Source of the DNA: Pseudonocardia bannensis
Lineage (GTDB): Bacteria > Actinomycetota > Actinomycetes > Mycobacteriales > Pseudonocardiaceae
Length of the DNA: 44,370 bases
NCBI RefSeq assembly: GCF_012911875.1
Contig: NZ_JAAXKZ010000038.1
Coordinates: 1-44,370, forward strand
Direction: 5' to 3'
In this document: one piece after another, positions 31,928 through 39,443 of the stretch
Layout: each line of letters opens with the position of its first letter
How positions within the stretch are numbered: position 1 is the first letter of the stretch
Notes under the pieces: model-generated
What the model was told of the DNA's origin: nothing
Databases searched by the model: none
What the model saw: the letters and a program-made list of their open reading frames with translations, nothing else
Position numbers and translations under genes: made by a program

Positions 31928-32278
31928 ATGGCTTCTCGACGCAGTTTCTTCTCGGCCCGCCGGCTCATGGGCCTGGCGGCGGCCGGCGCCGTGGCGATCG
32001 GCATCCCGTTCGTCGCGACCGGAACCGCGAACGCGGTCCCCGCGTCCACGTGGGACAAGCTCGCGCAGTGTGAGAGCAGTGGCAACTGGAGCATCAACAC
32101 CGGCAACGGTTTCTCCGGCGGCCTGCAGTTCACCCCGTCGACGTGGAAGGCCTTCGGTGGCCAGGGCGCCGCGCACAACGCGAGCCGCGAGCAGCAGATC
32201 GCCGTGGCCGAGCGGGTCCTCGCGGCCCAGGGCTGGGGCGCCTGGCCGGCTTGCTCGGCCAAGCTCGGCCTGCGCTGA
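31928..32278 (+). CDS. Resuscitation-promoting factor (transglycosylase)
   Basis: 116 residues, secreted. Signal peptide of about 36 residues with a basic start and cleavage after [12 protein letters not shown] could even allow Tat-like export. The rest is one Rpf domain: [21 protein letters not shown] with the catalytic Glu49, then [18 protein letters not shown] and the second Cys in GAWPACS, which pairs with Cys48. Rpf enzymes cleave peptidoglycan and help exit from dormancy. No LysM or G5 domain is attached, so it is a minimal type. Start ATG 31928 is chosen because it gives the signal peptide; an upstream in-frame ATG (31787) would bury it. Confidence 0.93.
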   Translation: MASRRSFFSARRLMGLAAAGAVAIGIPFVATGTANAVPASTWDKLAQCESSGNWSINTGNGFSGGLQFTPSTWKAFGGQGAAHNASREQQIAVAERVLAAQGWGAWPACSAKLGLR

Positions 32279-32285
32279 CGCGCGT

Positions 32286-32334
32286 CCGGTGGGTGCGTGC
32301 TCCCTCGCCACTTCGTGGCGTACGCGCCCACCGG
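32286..32334 (+). terminator. Terminator after rpf
   Basis: Outer arms ccggtgggtgcgt (32286-32298) and its complement with one wobble (32322-32334), enclosing a second stem gccac-ttc-gtggc (32307-32319). Starts 8 bases after the rpf stop. Confidence 0.65.
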
Positions 32335-32611
32335 GCATCGGCGTGTTCGACGCGCCTCGACGACCTCCGTTGCGCGGTCGTTCCGAAATGGGGCCGGCCG
32401 TCCATCGGCGGCGCCATTGTTTCGTGTGACCCGCATGAGGACACAGCGGAGTTCCTCGGCGGTAATCGCTTCCAGCGCGCAGTGGCGCATGCGGAGCCAG
32501 CGCAGCACCGGGATCGCTCGGCGGAGCGGTCCCGGTGCCCGCGAACCCTTCGGCGTGCTGCCGCGTCTGTTTCAGCTCCGGGTGTCGTGATCAGGAAGTC
32601 CGCGAATGCAG
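32335..32611. other. No intact gene seen
   Basis: Stretch between the rpf terminator and the monooxygenase remnant. Several overlapping frames on both strands but none with a family signature. The part next to 32612 (gtgactgcattcgcggacttc read on the minus strand gives TAFADFL) probably belongs to the frameshifted remnant. Confidence 0.4.
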
Positions 32612-32777
32612 TCACCACTCCTCCAGCACCGGGTAGCTGCCGGCACCGGAGGAGAACCACCGGTAGGTGAGGGTCGCGGGCTCGTCCTGCGCCTGCACGC
32701 GCAGTGCGAGCGCCACCTGCTCGAAGTCCCTCCGTCGATAACCGCGGACGTCGAACCGCGCGAACGAGGAAGCTCAT
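32612..32777 (-). pseudogene. Frameshifted antibiotic biosynthesis monooxygenase remnant
   Basis: On the minus strand ATG at 32775-32777 gives MSFL, then after a one-base shift the frame reads FARFDVRGYRRRDFEQVALA and continues to EPATLTYRWFSSG and YPVLEEW, followed by a stop at 32612-32614. This is the ABM (quinol monooxygenase-like) pattern, in which EPGTLxYxWF and VLEEW are common. After the stop another frame continues with TAFADFL, fitting the usual helix. At least two shifts, so it is a decayed gene unless the sequence has errors. ABM proteins are about 95 residues; about 55 remain. Confidence 0.5.
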
Positions 32778-32869
32778 ACCCGGCAATCGAGCCGCCTCAG
32801 CCTGCCGTGCCCACGGCGGAGGGACTCCGCTCGACGGTCCTCCGTCGCGACGGTTCCCTCGCTCCGCCG

Positions 32870-33490
32870 TCAGCCCCGCCGGCCGGCCAGGACCGCGTTC
32901 ACGATCCACCGGACCTGCTCGACCGCGTACTCGATCGGGGCGCTGGGCTGCACCAGGTGGCTGAGGGTCAACCGGACGAAGACCTCGACGAGCGACTCGA
33001 TCGCGTCGGCGCCGTCGGGGCCGGTGATCGACAGATCCGGATGGACTGCCCGTACCTGGGCGGCGATGGCCGCGACCGCCCGCTCGAGCACCGGCTCGGG
33101 CCGGACGGCCACCAGCGGCAGCAGATCGTCCGCGGCACCGTGCGCGGCCGAGACGATGGCCTTGATCAGCGGGTTGTCGGCCGCCTCCCGCAGGGTGTAC
33201 TCCACCGCCGCGCTCAGGCCTGCCGGCAGGTCCCCGGAATGCAGCGCCAGCCGCTCGGTCACGCCGGCCAGGAAGCGGTCCGTCTCGCGGGTGACCATCG
33301 CCTCGGCGAGCGCGTCCTTCGAGCCCACCTCGTTGTAGACGCTCTGCCGGCTCACGCCGACCCGGGCCGCCACCCGGGACATGGTGACCGCGTCCCATCC
33401 CCGGTCGCAGGTGATCTCGGTGGCGGCGTCGAGCAGCTGGTCGCGCAACAGCGAGCGGACGCGGGCGTGGAATCCCTGCCGGGCGCTCAT
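32870..33490 (-). CDS. TetR-family regulator
   Basis: 206 residues. N-terminal HTH about residues 15-60: AATEITCDRGWDAVTMSRVA then ARVGVSRQSVYNEVGSKDAL, typical TetR. The C-terminal helical domain (AVEYTLREAADNPLIKAIVSAAH and DAIESLVEVFVRLTLSHLVQ) should bind an acyl or hydrophobic ligand. Start is uncertain: ATG 33490 with GAGG too close, or in-frame ATGs at 33504 and 33526. Divergent from the desaturase/reductase fusion; the 108-base gap carries two palindromes, so it probably represses that gene and itself. Confidence 0.9.
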   Translation of the reverse strand: MSARQGFHARVRSLLRDQLLDAATEITCDRGWDAVTMSRVAARVGVSRQSVYNEVGSKDALAEAMVTRETDRFLAGVTERLALHSGDLPAGLSAAVEYTLREAADNPLIKAIVSAAHGAADDLLPLVAVRPEPVLERAVAAIAAQVRAVHPDLSITGPDGADAIESLVEVFVRLTLSHLVQPSAPIEYAVEQVRWIVNAVLAGRRG

Positions 33491-33524
33491 CGCCTCACCG
33501 TACATCTGGCGCGTGATCGTCGGC

Positions 33525-33536
33525 ACTGTTTACAGT
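33525..33536. promoter_or_regulatory. Candidate TetR operator 1
   Basis: actgt-tt-acagt, a perfect 5-bp inverted repeat in an AT-rich spot between the divergent TetR and desaturase genes. Confidence 0.5.
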
Positions 33537-33557
33537 GTGACCTCATCTGTCGACGGT

Positions 33558-33570
33558 GGGAACAGTTCCC
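33558..33570. promoter_or_regulatory. Candidate TetR operator 2
   Basis: gggaac-a-gttccc, a perfect 6-bp inverted repeat with a one-base centre, 29-41 bases before the desaturase TTG start; placed to block its promoter. Confidence 0.5.
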
Positions 33571-33598
33571 GACGTGACGTCTAGAAGAGGGAGGCGCG

Positions 33599-35656
33599 TT
33601 GACCACGAGTCCCATCGACGAGCGGGTCCGGCTCGCGGGTGACGGCCCTGTGCTCAGTGAGGCCGAGTCACGTGCGGTACGCCGCGGCGTACCGGATCCC
33701 GGGATCCCGCTGCCACCGGCTGCGACCCCGACGCTCACGCTGTTCTTCGGCTCCCTCGTGGTCTGGGGCGTGGCGACCTGGCTCGCGCTGGGCGAGCACG
33801 CCCCGTTCTGGGTGACCATCCCGCTGCACGCGCTGGTCACCTTCACCATGTTCACGGTGCTGCACGACGCGATCCATCACGCCGCCGGGCGGATGAACTG
33901 GGTCAACGAGGTCTTCGGGCGGCTGTCGGTGCCCTTCGTGGCCTGCTACGCGAGCTTCGGCATGTTCCGGTTCATCCACATCGAGCACCACCGCAACACC
34001 AACGAGGACATCGACACCGACCCGGACGCGTGGACCACCCACGGCCCCTGGTGGCAGCTGCCGCTGCGCTGGCTGTCGATCGACGGCCGCTACGCGGTGT
34101 TCTACCTCCGGCGACTGCGGACCCGTCCGCGCGGTGAGCGCCTCGAGACCATGGCCACCGTGGGCCTGACCCTGCTCGCGTTCGGTGGGCTGATCGCCAC
34201 CGGGCACGGGTGGGAACTGGCGTTGATCTACCTGATCCCGCAGCGCATCGGGGTCGGCGTGCTGGCCTGGTGGTTCGACTGGATGCCCCACCACGGGCTG
34301 ACCGCCACCGCCCGGCAGAACCGGTTCGCGGCCACCCGGGTGCGGGTCGGCATGGAGTGGCTGCTGACCCCCGTCATGCTCTACCAGAACTACCACCTGG
34401 TGCATCACCTGCACCCCGCGATCCCGTTCTACCGGTACGTCAAGGCGTGGCAGCGCAACGAGAAGGCCTACCTGAGCCGAGACGTCCCGATCATGACCGC
34501 GTGGGGGCGTGAGCTCACGGCGTCGGAGTACCGCGCGTGGCGCCGGCTCACCGCGTCGTTCCACAGCGAGGAGGCGCCCGGTTCGACGGCCGAGACGTCG
34601 GAGTTCCACCCGCTGACGGTGGCCGAGGTCCGGCCGCTCACCGCGGACAGCGTCTCCATCAGCTTCGAGATCCCCGAGTCCCTGCGTGAGCGTTTCCGGT
34701 TCACGCCGGGCCAGCACCTCACCCTGCGGACGACCGTGGACGGCGCGGAGATCCGCCGCACCTACTCGCTGTGCACGTCGGCGACCTCGGACCTGGTCCG
34801 CATCGCGGTGAAGCGGATCGACGGCGGTGCGATGTCGCGCCACCTCACCCAGGAGATCGCCGCGGGCGACGTGCTGGAGGTGGCGCCCCCCTCGGGCCGG
34901 TTCACGCTGCACCCGGCGTCGGCGAAGGGCCGCCACCACGTCGGGATCGCCGCCGGCAGCGGCATCACGCCGATCATCTCGATGCTGTCCACCGCGCTGA
35001 CGGAGCACGAGGACAGCCGGTTCACCCTGCTCTACGGCAACCGCACCGCCGAGTCGACGATGTTCCGCGACGAGCTGGAGATGCTCGCCCGCCAGTTCGA
35101 GGGCCGGTTGCGGATCGTCCACTTCCGTTCCGAGGCCACCGACTCCGAGCCGGGGTCCGGCTTCGAGCGGATCGTCTGCGGGCGGATGGACACCGCGCAG
35201 CTCACCTCGCTGTTCGACGACGCCGTGTCACCCCGGGAGGTCGACGGCTGGTTCCTGTGCGGACCACAGCAGCTCGTCGACGACACCCGCGCGCTGCTGA
35301 CGGACCACGCGGTCCCGGCCGAGCTGGTCCATGTCGAGCTGTTCCACGCCGAGCCGGCCCGCGCCCTCGATGCGGGCGTGGCGAGCACCATCACCGCGAC
35401 GGCCGGCGGGCGCACGTCGGCGGTCGACACCGACGGCCACGAGTCGGTCCTCGAAGCCGTCCTGCGCGGCGGGCTGGATGCTCCGTACGCCTGCATGGGC
35501 GGGGCGTGCGGCACGTGCCGGGCGAAGCTCGTCCGTGGCACCGCGGAGATGGAGCTGAACTACGCCCTCGGGGCCGACGAGCTCGCCGCGGGTTACGTGC
35601 TGACCTGCCAGTCCCGGCCGACCTCGGAACGGGTCGAGCTGGACTACGACGCCTGA
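33599..35656 (+). CDS. Fatty acid desaturase fused to ferredoxin reductase
   Basis: 685 residues, two enzymes in one chain. Residues 1-320 are a membrane desaturase/hydroxylase with helices and three His boxes: HDAIHH (from His89), HIEHH (from His127) and HLVHH (from His266). Residues 335-570 are an FAD/NAD(P)H reductase of the PaaE type (FTPGQHLTLR, RTYSLCTS, GIAAGSGITPIISM, FLCGPQQLV). The C-terminus is a plant-type 2Fe-2S ferredoxin (Cys632, Cys637, Cys640 and a Cys in LTCQS). The fusion makes a self-sufficient electron chain from NAD(P)H to the di-iron site. TTG start, with GGGAGG six bases upstream. Substrate (acyl chain, alkane or carotenoid) unknown; TetR at 32870 is the likely regulator. 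Confidence 0.93.
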   Translation: MTTSPIDERVRLAGDGPVLSEAESRAVRRGVPDPGIPLPPAATPTLTLFFGSLVVWGVATWLALGEHAPFWVTIPLHALVTFTMFTVLHDAIHHAAGRMNWVNEVFGRLSVPFVACYASFGMFRFIHIEHHRNTNEDIDTDPDAWTTHGPWWQLPLRWLSIDGRYAVFYLRRLRTRPRGERLETMATVGLTLLAFGGLIATGHGWELALIYLIPQRIGVGVLAWWFDWMPHHGLTATARQNRFAATRVRVGMEWLLTPVMLYQNYHLVHHLHPAIPFYRYVKAWQRNEKAYLSRDVPIMTAWGRELTASEYRAWRRLTASFHSEEAPGSTAETSEFHPLTVAEVRPLTADSVSISFEIPESLRERFRFTPGQHLTLRTTVDGAEIRRTYSLCTSATSDLVRIAVKRIDGGAMSRHLTQEIAAGDVLEVAPPSGRFTLHPASAKGRHHVGIAAGSGITPIISMLSTALTEHEDSRFTLLYGNRTAESTMFRDELEMLARQFEGRLRIVHFRSEATDSEPGSGFERIVCGRMDTAQLTSLFDDAVSPREVDGWFLCGPQQLVDDTRALLTDHAVPAELVHVELFHAEPARALDAGVASTITATAGGRTSAVDTDGHESVLEAVLRGGLDAPYACMGGACGTCRAKLVRGTAEMELNYALGADELAAGYVLTCQSRPTSERVELDYDA

Positions 35657-35688
35657 CCGCCTGACTGCGTCGATCCCGCTGCATGCGT

Positions 35689-35724
35689 GACCGGGCGCCG
35701 GCGTCTGCACGCCGGCGCCCGGTC
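35689..35724 (+). terminator. Terminator after desaturase fusion
   Basis: Perfect 16-bp inverted repeat (gaccgggcgccggcgt and its complement) with a CTGC loop, 32 bases after the stop. Confidence 0.8.
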
Positions 35725-35770
35725 CGTGTCACCCTGGGCGATCCGATCCCGGAGCCGGTCGCCGGAGTGA

Positions 35771-36733
35771 GTGGGGGAGCAGACCCAGCTGACGTTCGAC
35801 ATGGCCCGCACGCTGGCGGCGACGTGGCTCCCGGGCGACGAGGTGGTCGTCACCCGGCTGGACCACGACGCCAACATCCGCCCGTGGGTGCTGGCGGCCG
35901 AGGCCGTCGGTGCCGCAGTCCGCTGGGCGGACTTCGATCCCGAGACCGGTGAGCTGGCCCCCGAGCAGGTGGCGGCGGTGCTGTCCCCGCGTACCCGGCT
36001 CGTCGCCGTGACCGGGGCGTCCAACCTGATCGGGACCCGGCCCGCGATCCCGGAGATCGCCCGCCTCACGCACGGCGTGGGTGCGCTGCTCTACGTCGAC
36101 GGCGTGCACCTGACCGCGCACGTGCTCGTCGACGTCGGGCGGCTCGGTGCCGACGTGTTCGCGTGCTCGCCGTACAAGTTCCGCGGGCCGCACTGCGGGG
36201 TACTGGCCGCCCGCCCCGGGCTGCTGGAGGGCCTGCACCCGCAGAAGCTGCTGCCGTCGACCGATGCGATACCCGAGCGTTTCGAGCTCGGCACCCTGCC
36301 CTACGAACTGCTCGCGGGTACCACGGCGGCCGTGGACTTCCTCGCGTCACTGGGACCCGGCAGCACGGCCATCTCCCGGCGCGAGCGCCTCGTCGCCGCG
36401 ATGACCGGGGTCGAGGAGCACGAGGACCGGCTGCGGCGGCGCATCGAGGACGGGCTGGCCGAGATGGCGGGTGTGGTCGTGCACTCGCGGGCCGCCAGCC
36501 GCACCCCCACCCTGCTGGTGTCCGTGCGGGACCGCGCCGCCGCCGAGGCCTACGAGTACCTGGCGACGCTGGGGATCAACGCACCGGCGGGTTCGTTCTA
36601 TGCGCTGGAGGCGTCGCGGTGGCTCGGCCTCGGCGACAGCGGTGCGCTGCGGATCGGGCTCGCTCCGTACACCGACGACTCCGATGTCGACCGGCTGCTC
36701 AAGGGGCTCGCGGAGTTCACGGCCCGGCACTGA
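35771..36733 (+). pseudogene. N-terminally truncated cysteine desulfurase-like gene
   Basis: 320 codons of a class V PLP aminotransferase, the cysteine desulfurase-like (SufS-related) group of about 400 residues. Present: GEQTQLTFDMARTLA, GDEVVVTRLDHDANIRPWV, VDGVHLTAH, the PLP lysine in ACSPYKFRGPHCG, RFELGTLPYELLAG and the C-terminal ALRIGLAPYTDD. Missing: the first 85-95 residues with the usual RFPAL...FDGPGGSQ and the substrate loop. An in-frame TGA stands directly before the GTG at 35771, and the upstream bases do not encode the missing part in any frame. It begins 46 bases after the desaturase terminator. Probably a deletion remnant; the remaining frame is intact, so loss may be recent. 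Confidence 0.65.
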
Positions 36734-36873
36734 CACCGGTGCCGGAGCGGCTGCTGTCGTCGCTGTCACGAGAGGTCGACGCCGCGCCGGATGCTGGTAC
36801 CGCTGGGCCGAGTCGTTCGGCGTCGTGGTTCGGGCATGCTCGACGGCCACGTCGCACCCATCCGGACGGACCC

Positions 36874-37620
36874 ATGGGAGCTGAACTCGAGCGGGGCCAC
36901 CTCTTCTTCTGTTACCGGCCGCGAGTGGACGTGCAGCGGGCCACGGGACTGCTGGACGTGCAGCGCTTCTACATGATCATGAAGCCGGACGGGAAGCGGC
37001 TCTTCCGGCGGATCATCATGGGCCGCAAGCGCCTGCCGGACCTGGCCGCCCACGAGCGGGAGTGGGCGTTCGTCGACCGCGTGAGTCCCGACCCGGTGGA
37101 ACTGGAGGACGAACTGGATCCCCGTTCGTACCGCACCCGGACCCGTGGGCCGCGGGTGGCGGCCCCGGCCCGGCCCGCCGGTGAGAGCGTCTACATGATC
37201 GCCCGGCACGCCACGCACACGCATCTGGCGTACGTACTGGAACTGCCGAACTCCCCGGGGCCCGTGCAGCGGGATCTGCGCATCACCGACGAGGCCAGTT
37301 TCGTCGTCACGGTGCGCAACCCCGACGCGGATCCGGGGCCACGGGCCGGCCTGCCCCCGGCGCGGCGGCCCGACTACCCCGAAACCCTGAGCGCCGAGTT
37401 CACCGGCAGGCGTTTCATCGAGCTGGATCCCCCGGAGTTCCTGGACTACCCAGGCACCGAGATCGTGCTGGTCGGGGCCACTCACGATGCCGAGCGGGAG
37501 CTCGGCGTGCGGCTGCGTCCGCAGCACCGGACGCCGGACTCGGCGGCGTTCTTCAGCGAGCTGGGAATGGAGCGCGACGTGCATCCGCTGGCTCCGCTGA
37601 CGAGCGGGGAGTGGGAGTGA
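36874..37620 (+). CDS. Unknown 248-residue protein
   Basis: A conserved-looking protein I cannot name. The N-terminus is ELERGHLFFCYRPRVDVQRA, then LLDVQRFYMIMKPDGKRLFR and IIMGRKRLPD, a pattern seen in hypothetical proteins of soil bacteria; the middle HATHTHLAYVLELP and FVVTVRNPD suggest a beta-rich fold; the end is hydrophilic. No signal peptide or membrane helix. Start ATG at 36874 chosen because the homologous-looking part begins there; upstream in-frame sequence is the shadow of the truncated aminotransferase gene. Convergent with the sugar operon; 39 bases separate the stops. Confidence 0.75.
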   Translation: MGAELERGHLFFCYRPRVDVQRATGLLDVQRFYMIMKPDGKRLFRRIIMGRKRLPDLAAHEREWAFVDRVSPDPVELEDELDPRSYRTRTRGPRVAAPARPAGESVYMIARHATHTHLAYVLELPNSPGPVQRDLRITDEASFVVTVRNPDADPGPRAGLPPARRPDYPETLSAEFTGRRFIELDPPEFLDYPGTEIVLVGATHDAERELGVRLRPQHRTPDSAAFFSELGMERDVHPLAPLTSGEWE

Positions 37621-37659
37621 GGTCCCGGCCTGCCGCGCCGGTGCTCGACCGCCCTCGCG

Positions 37660-38628
37660 TCAGCGGCGGTGGGCCAGGTCCGCGGCCCCCACGATTCCGG
37701 CGTCGGCCCCGAACTGGGCGATCCGCACCTCGGCCGTCGGCCGGTGCCCACGTCCGGTCAGGTGCTTGCGGAACGTGGTCTCCACCGGCACCCGGAGCAG
37801 GTCGCCGGCCTGGCACACGCCGCCCCCGATCACGAACACGGCCGGGTCGAGGATCGCAGCCAGCTGGGCCAGGCCCCGGCCGAGCCACTTGCCGAGCTCG
37901 TCGAAGCACCCCAGCGCCACCACGTCGCCGGCCTGGGCGGCCTGGGTCACCATGTACCCGGTGATGTACTGCGCCTCGCCCCCGGCGAGGCGCAGCAGCT
38001 CCCGGGCCATCGACGGGGATACGCTCGCCTGCTCCTGCGCCTCCTGGAGCAGCGCGCGCCCGCTGCCGTACTGCTCCCAGCAGCCCTGCAGACCGCAGCC
38101 GCACCGCCGGCCGTCCGGGACGATGTTGAGGTGGCCGACCTCGGCGGCCAGGCCGAACCGGCCCCGCACCAGCTCACCGCCGAGCACGATGCCCCCGCCG
38201 ATCCCGGTGCCGATCGTCAGGGTGACGACGTAGTCCTCGCCGCGGGCGGCCCCGAACCGGACCTCGGCCCACGCCGCGGCGTTGGCGTCGTTCTCGACCA
38301 CGACCGGTAGCCCGAGTCGCTGCTCCAGTGCCTCGCGGAGTTGCTCGTCACGCCAGGCGAGGTTCGGCGCGAACATGACGGTCGAGCGCTTCTCGTCGAC
38401 GAAACCGGCCGCGCCGAGCCCGATCGCGACGGCGCTGTGCGTGCTCAGCAGTTCGCGGACCGCGTCGACGATCGTGTCCTGGACCTTGGTCGGGTCCTCC
38501 GCCGGGGTGTCCCGGCGGGTGCGCACGACGATCCGGCCCTCGTCGTCGACGACCCCTGCAGCGATCTTCGTGCCGCCGATGTCGACGCCGATGGCCAGTG
38601 CGTCGTCCGTCCGGGCCGGGGCGGTCAT
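37660..38628 (-). CDS. ROK-family glucokinase
   Basis: 322 residues. Phosphorylates glucose with ATP. ATP motif IGVDIGGTKIAAGVVD at the N-terminus, catalytic VVENDANAAAWAE, TIGTGIGGGIV, and the ROK zinc site GHLNIVPDG followed by CGCGLQGCWEQ. The ATG overlaps the stop of the HAD gene (ATGA). As last gene of the operon it would phosphorylate the free glucose released by the GH65 phosphorylase, joining the beta-glucose-1-phosphate branch at glucose-6-phosphate. Confidence 0.94.
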   Translation of the reverse strand: MTAPARTDDALAIGVDIGGTKIAAGVVDDEGRIVVRTRRDTPAEDPTKVQDTIVDAVRELLSTHSAVAIGLGAAGFVDEKRSTVMFAPNLAWRDEQLREALEQRLGLPVVVENDANAAAWAEVRFGAARGEDYVVTLTIGTGIGGGIVLGGELVRGRFGLAAEVGHLNIVPDGRRCGCGLQGCWEQYGSGRALLQEAQEQASVSPSMARELLRLAGGEAQYITGYMVTQAAQAGDVVALGCFDELGKWLGRGLAQLAAILDPAVFVIGGGVCQAGDLLRVPVETTFRKHLTGRGHRPTAEVRIAQFGADAGIVGAADLAHRR

Positions 38629-39416
38629 GACGCCCGCCGGGCCAGCTCGCGCCGGGACAGGCTCCCGACGTCGACGTCGTCGAGCGAGGAGACGACGAGG
38701 TCGGCCTTCGCGTCGGCCAGCAGTGCCTCGTCGCCGGCGCGGGCCAGGCCCAGCGCCGCCATCCCGCCGGCCTTGGCGGCTTCCACCCCGCTCGCCGCGT
38801 CCTCCACGACGAAGCAGTCGCCCGGGTCGGCGCCGAGCTCCGACGCGGCGGTCAGGAAGATCTCCGGGTGCGGCTTGCCCTGGGCGAAGTCGCGCCCGGA
38901 GATGTCGGCGTCGAAGAACTCGAGCAGGGTCAGGCCCGGGCGGATGAAGTCGTACTGCAGTCCCTCCCGCTCGGCGAAGGTGTCGAGCCGGATCTGGCGC
39001 AGGAACAGCCCCGCGTTCTTCGACGACGACGCGGCCGCCGTGGGGATCCCCGCGGCCCGGACGGCCAGGATGAACCGCAGCGCGTCCGGGTAGGCCTCGA
39101 ACTCGCCGGCCTCGATCAGCTTGATCACCATGTCCTGCTTGCGCGCGGCGTAGGCCTCGACCCGGTCCTGGGCGTCCGGCACCTCGAAGTGCTCCAGGGC
39201 GGCGAGCGCCCCGCTCATCCGGGGCTTGCCGGACATGACCTGCTGGTAGACCTGCGGGGTGAAGCGCTCGTCGGACCAGGTGGTGCGGTCGCGGATGCCG
39301 GCCCAGTCGGTCTCCATCAGCTCGCGCAGCGACTCCTTCCACGCGCGCTCGTGCGGCGAGTCGACGAGCACACCGTCGACGTCGAAGATTGCTCCTTGGA
39401 ATCCCGTTGCGGGCAT
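38625..39416 (-). CDS. HAD-family beta-phosphoglucomutase-like enzyme
   Basis: 263 residues. Motif I FDVDGVLVDSPHE (nucleophile and acid/base Asp), motif II AAASSSKNAG, motif III Lys in GKPHPEIFL and motif IV CFVVEDAASGVEAAKAGG are complete; the helical cap lies between. The family interconverts beta-glucose-1-phosphate and glucose-6-phosphate. Position between GH65 and glucokinase genes supports this role. A 27-base gap separates it from the GH65 gene; it is slightly longer than the Lactococcus enzyme (about 220), with extra cap residues. Confidence 0.9.
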   Translation of the reverse strand: MPATGFQGAIFDVDGVLVDSPHERAWKESLRELMETDWAGIRDRTTWSDERFTPQVYQQVMSGKPRMSGALAALEHFEVPDAQDRVEAYAARKQDMVIKLIEAGEFEAYPDALRFILAVRAAGIPTAAASSSKNAGLFLRQIRLDTFAEREGLQYDFIRPGLTLLEFFDADISGRDFAQGKPHPEIFLTAASELGADPGDCFVVEDAASGVEAAKAGGMAALGLARAGDEALLADAKADLVVSSLDDVDVGSLSRRELARRAS

Positions 39417-39443
39417 CGCCGTTCCCTTCGGGTCGTGCGTGAT

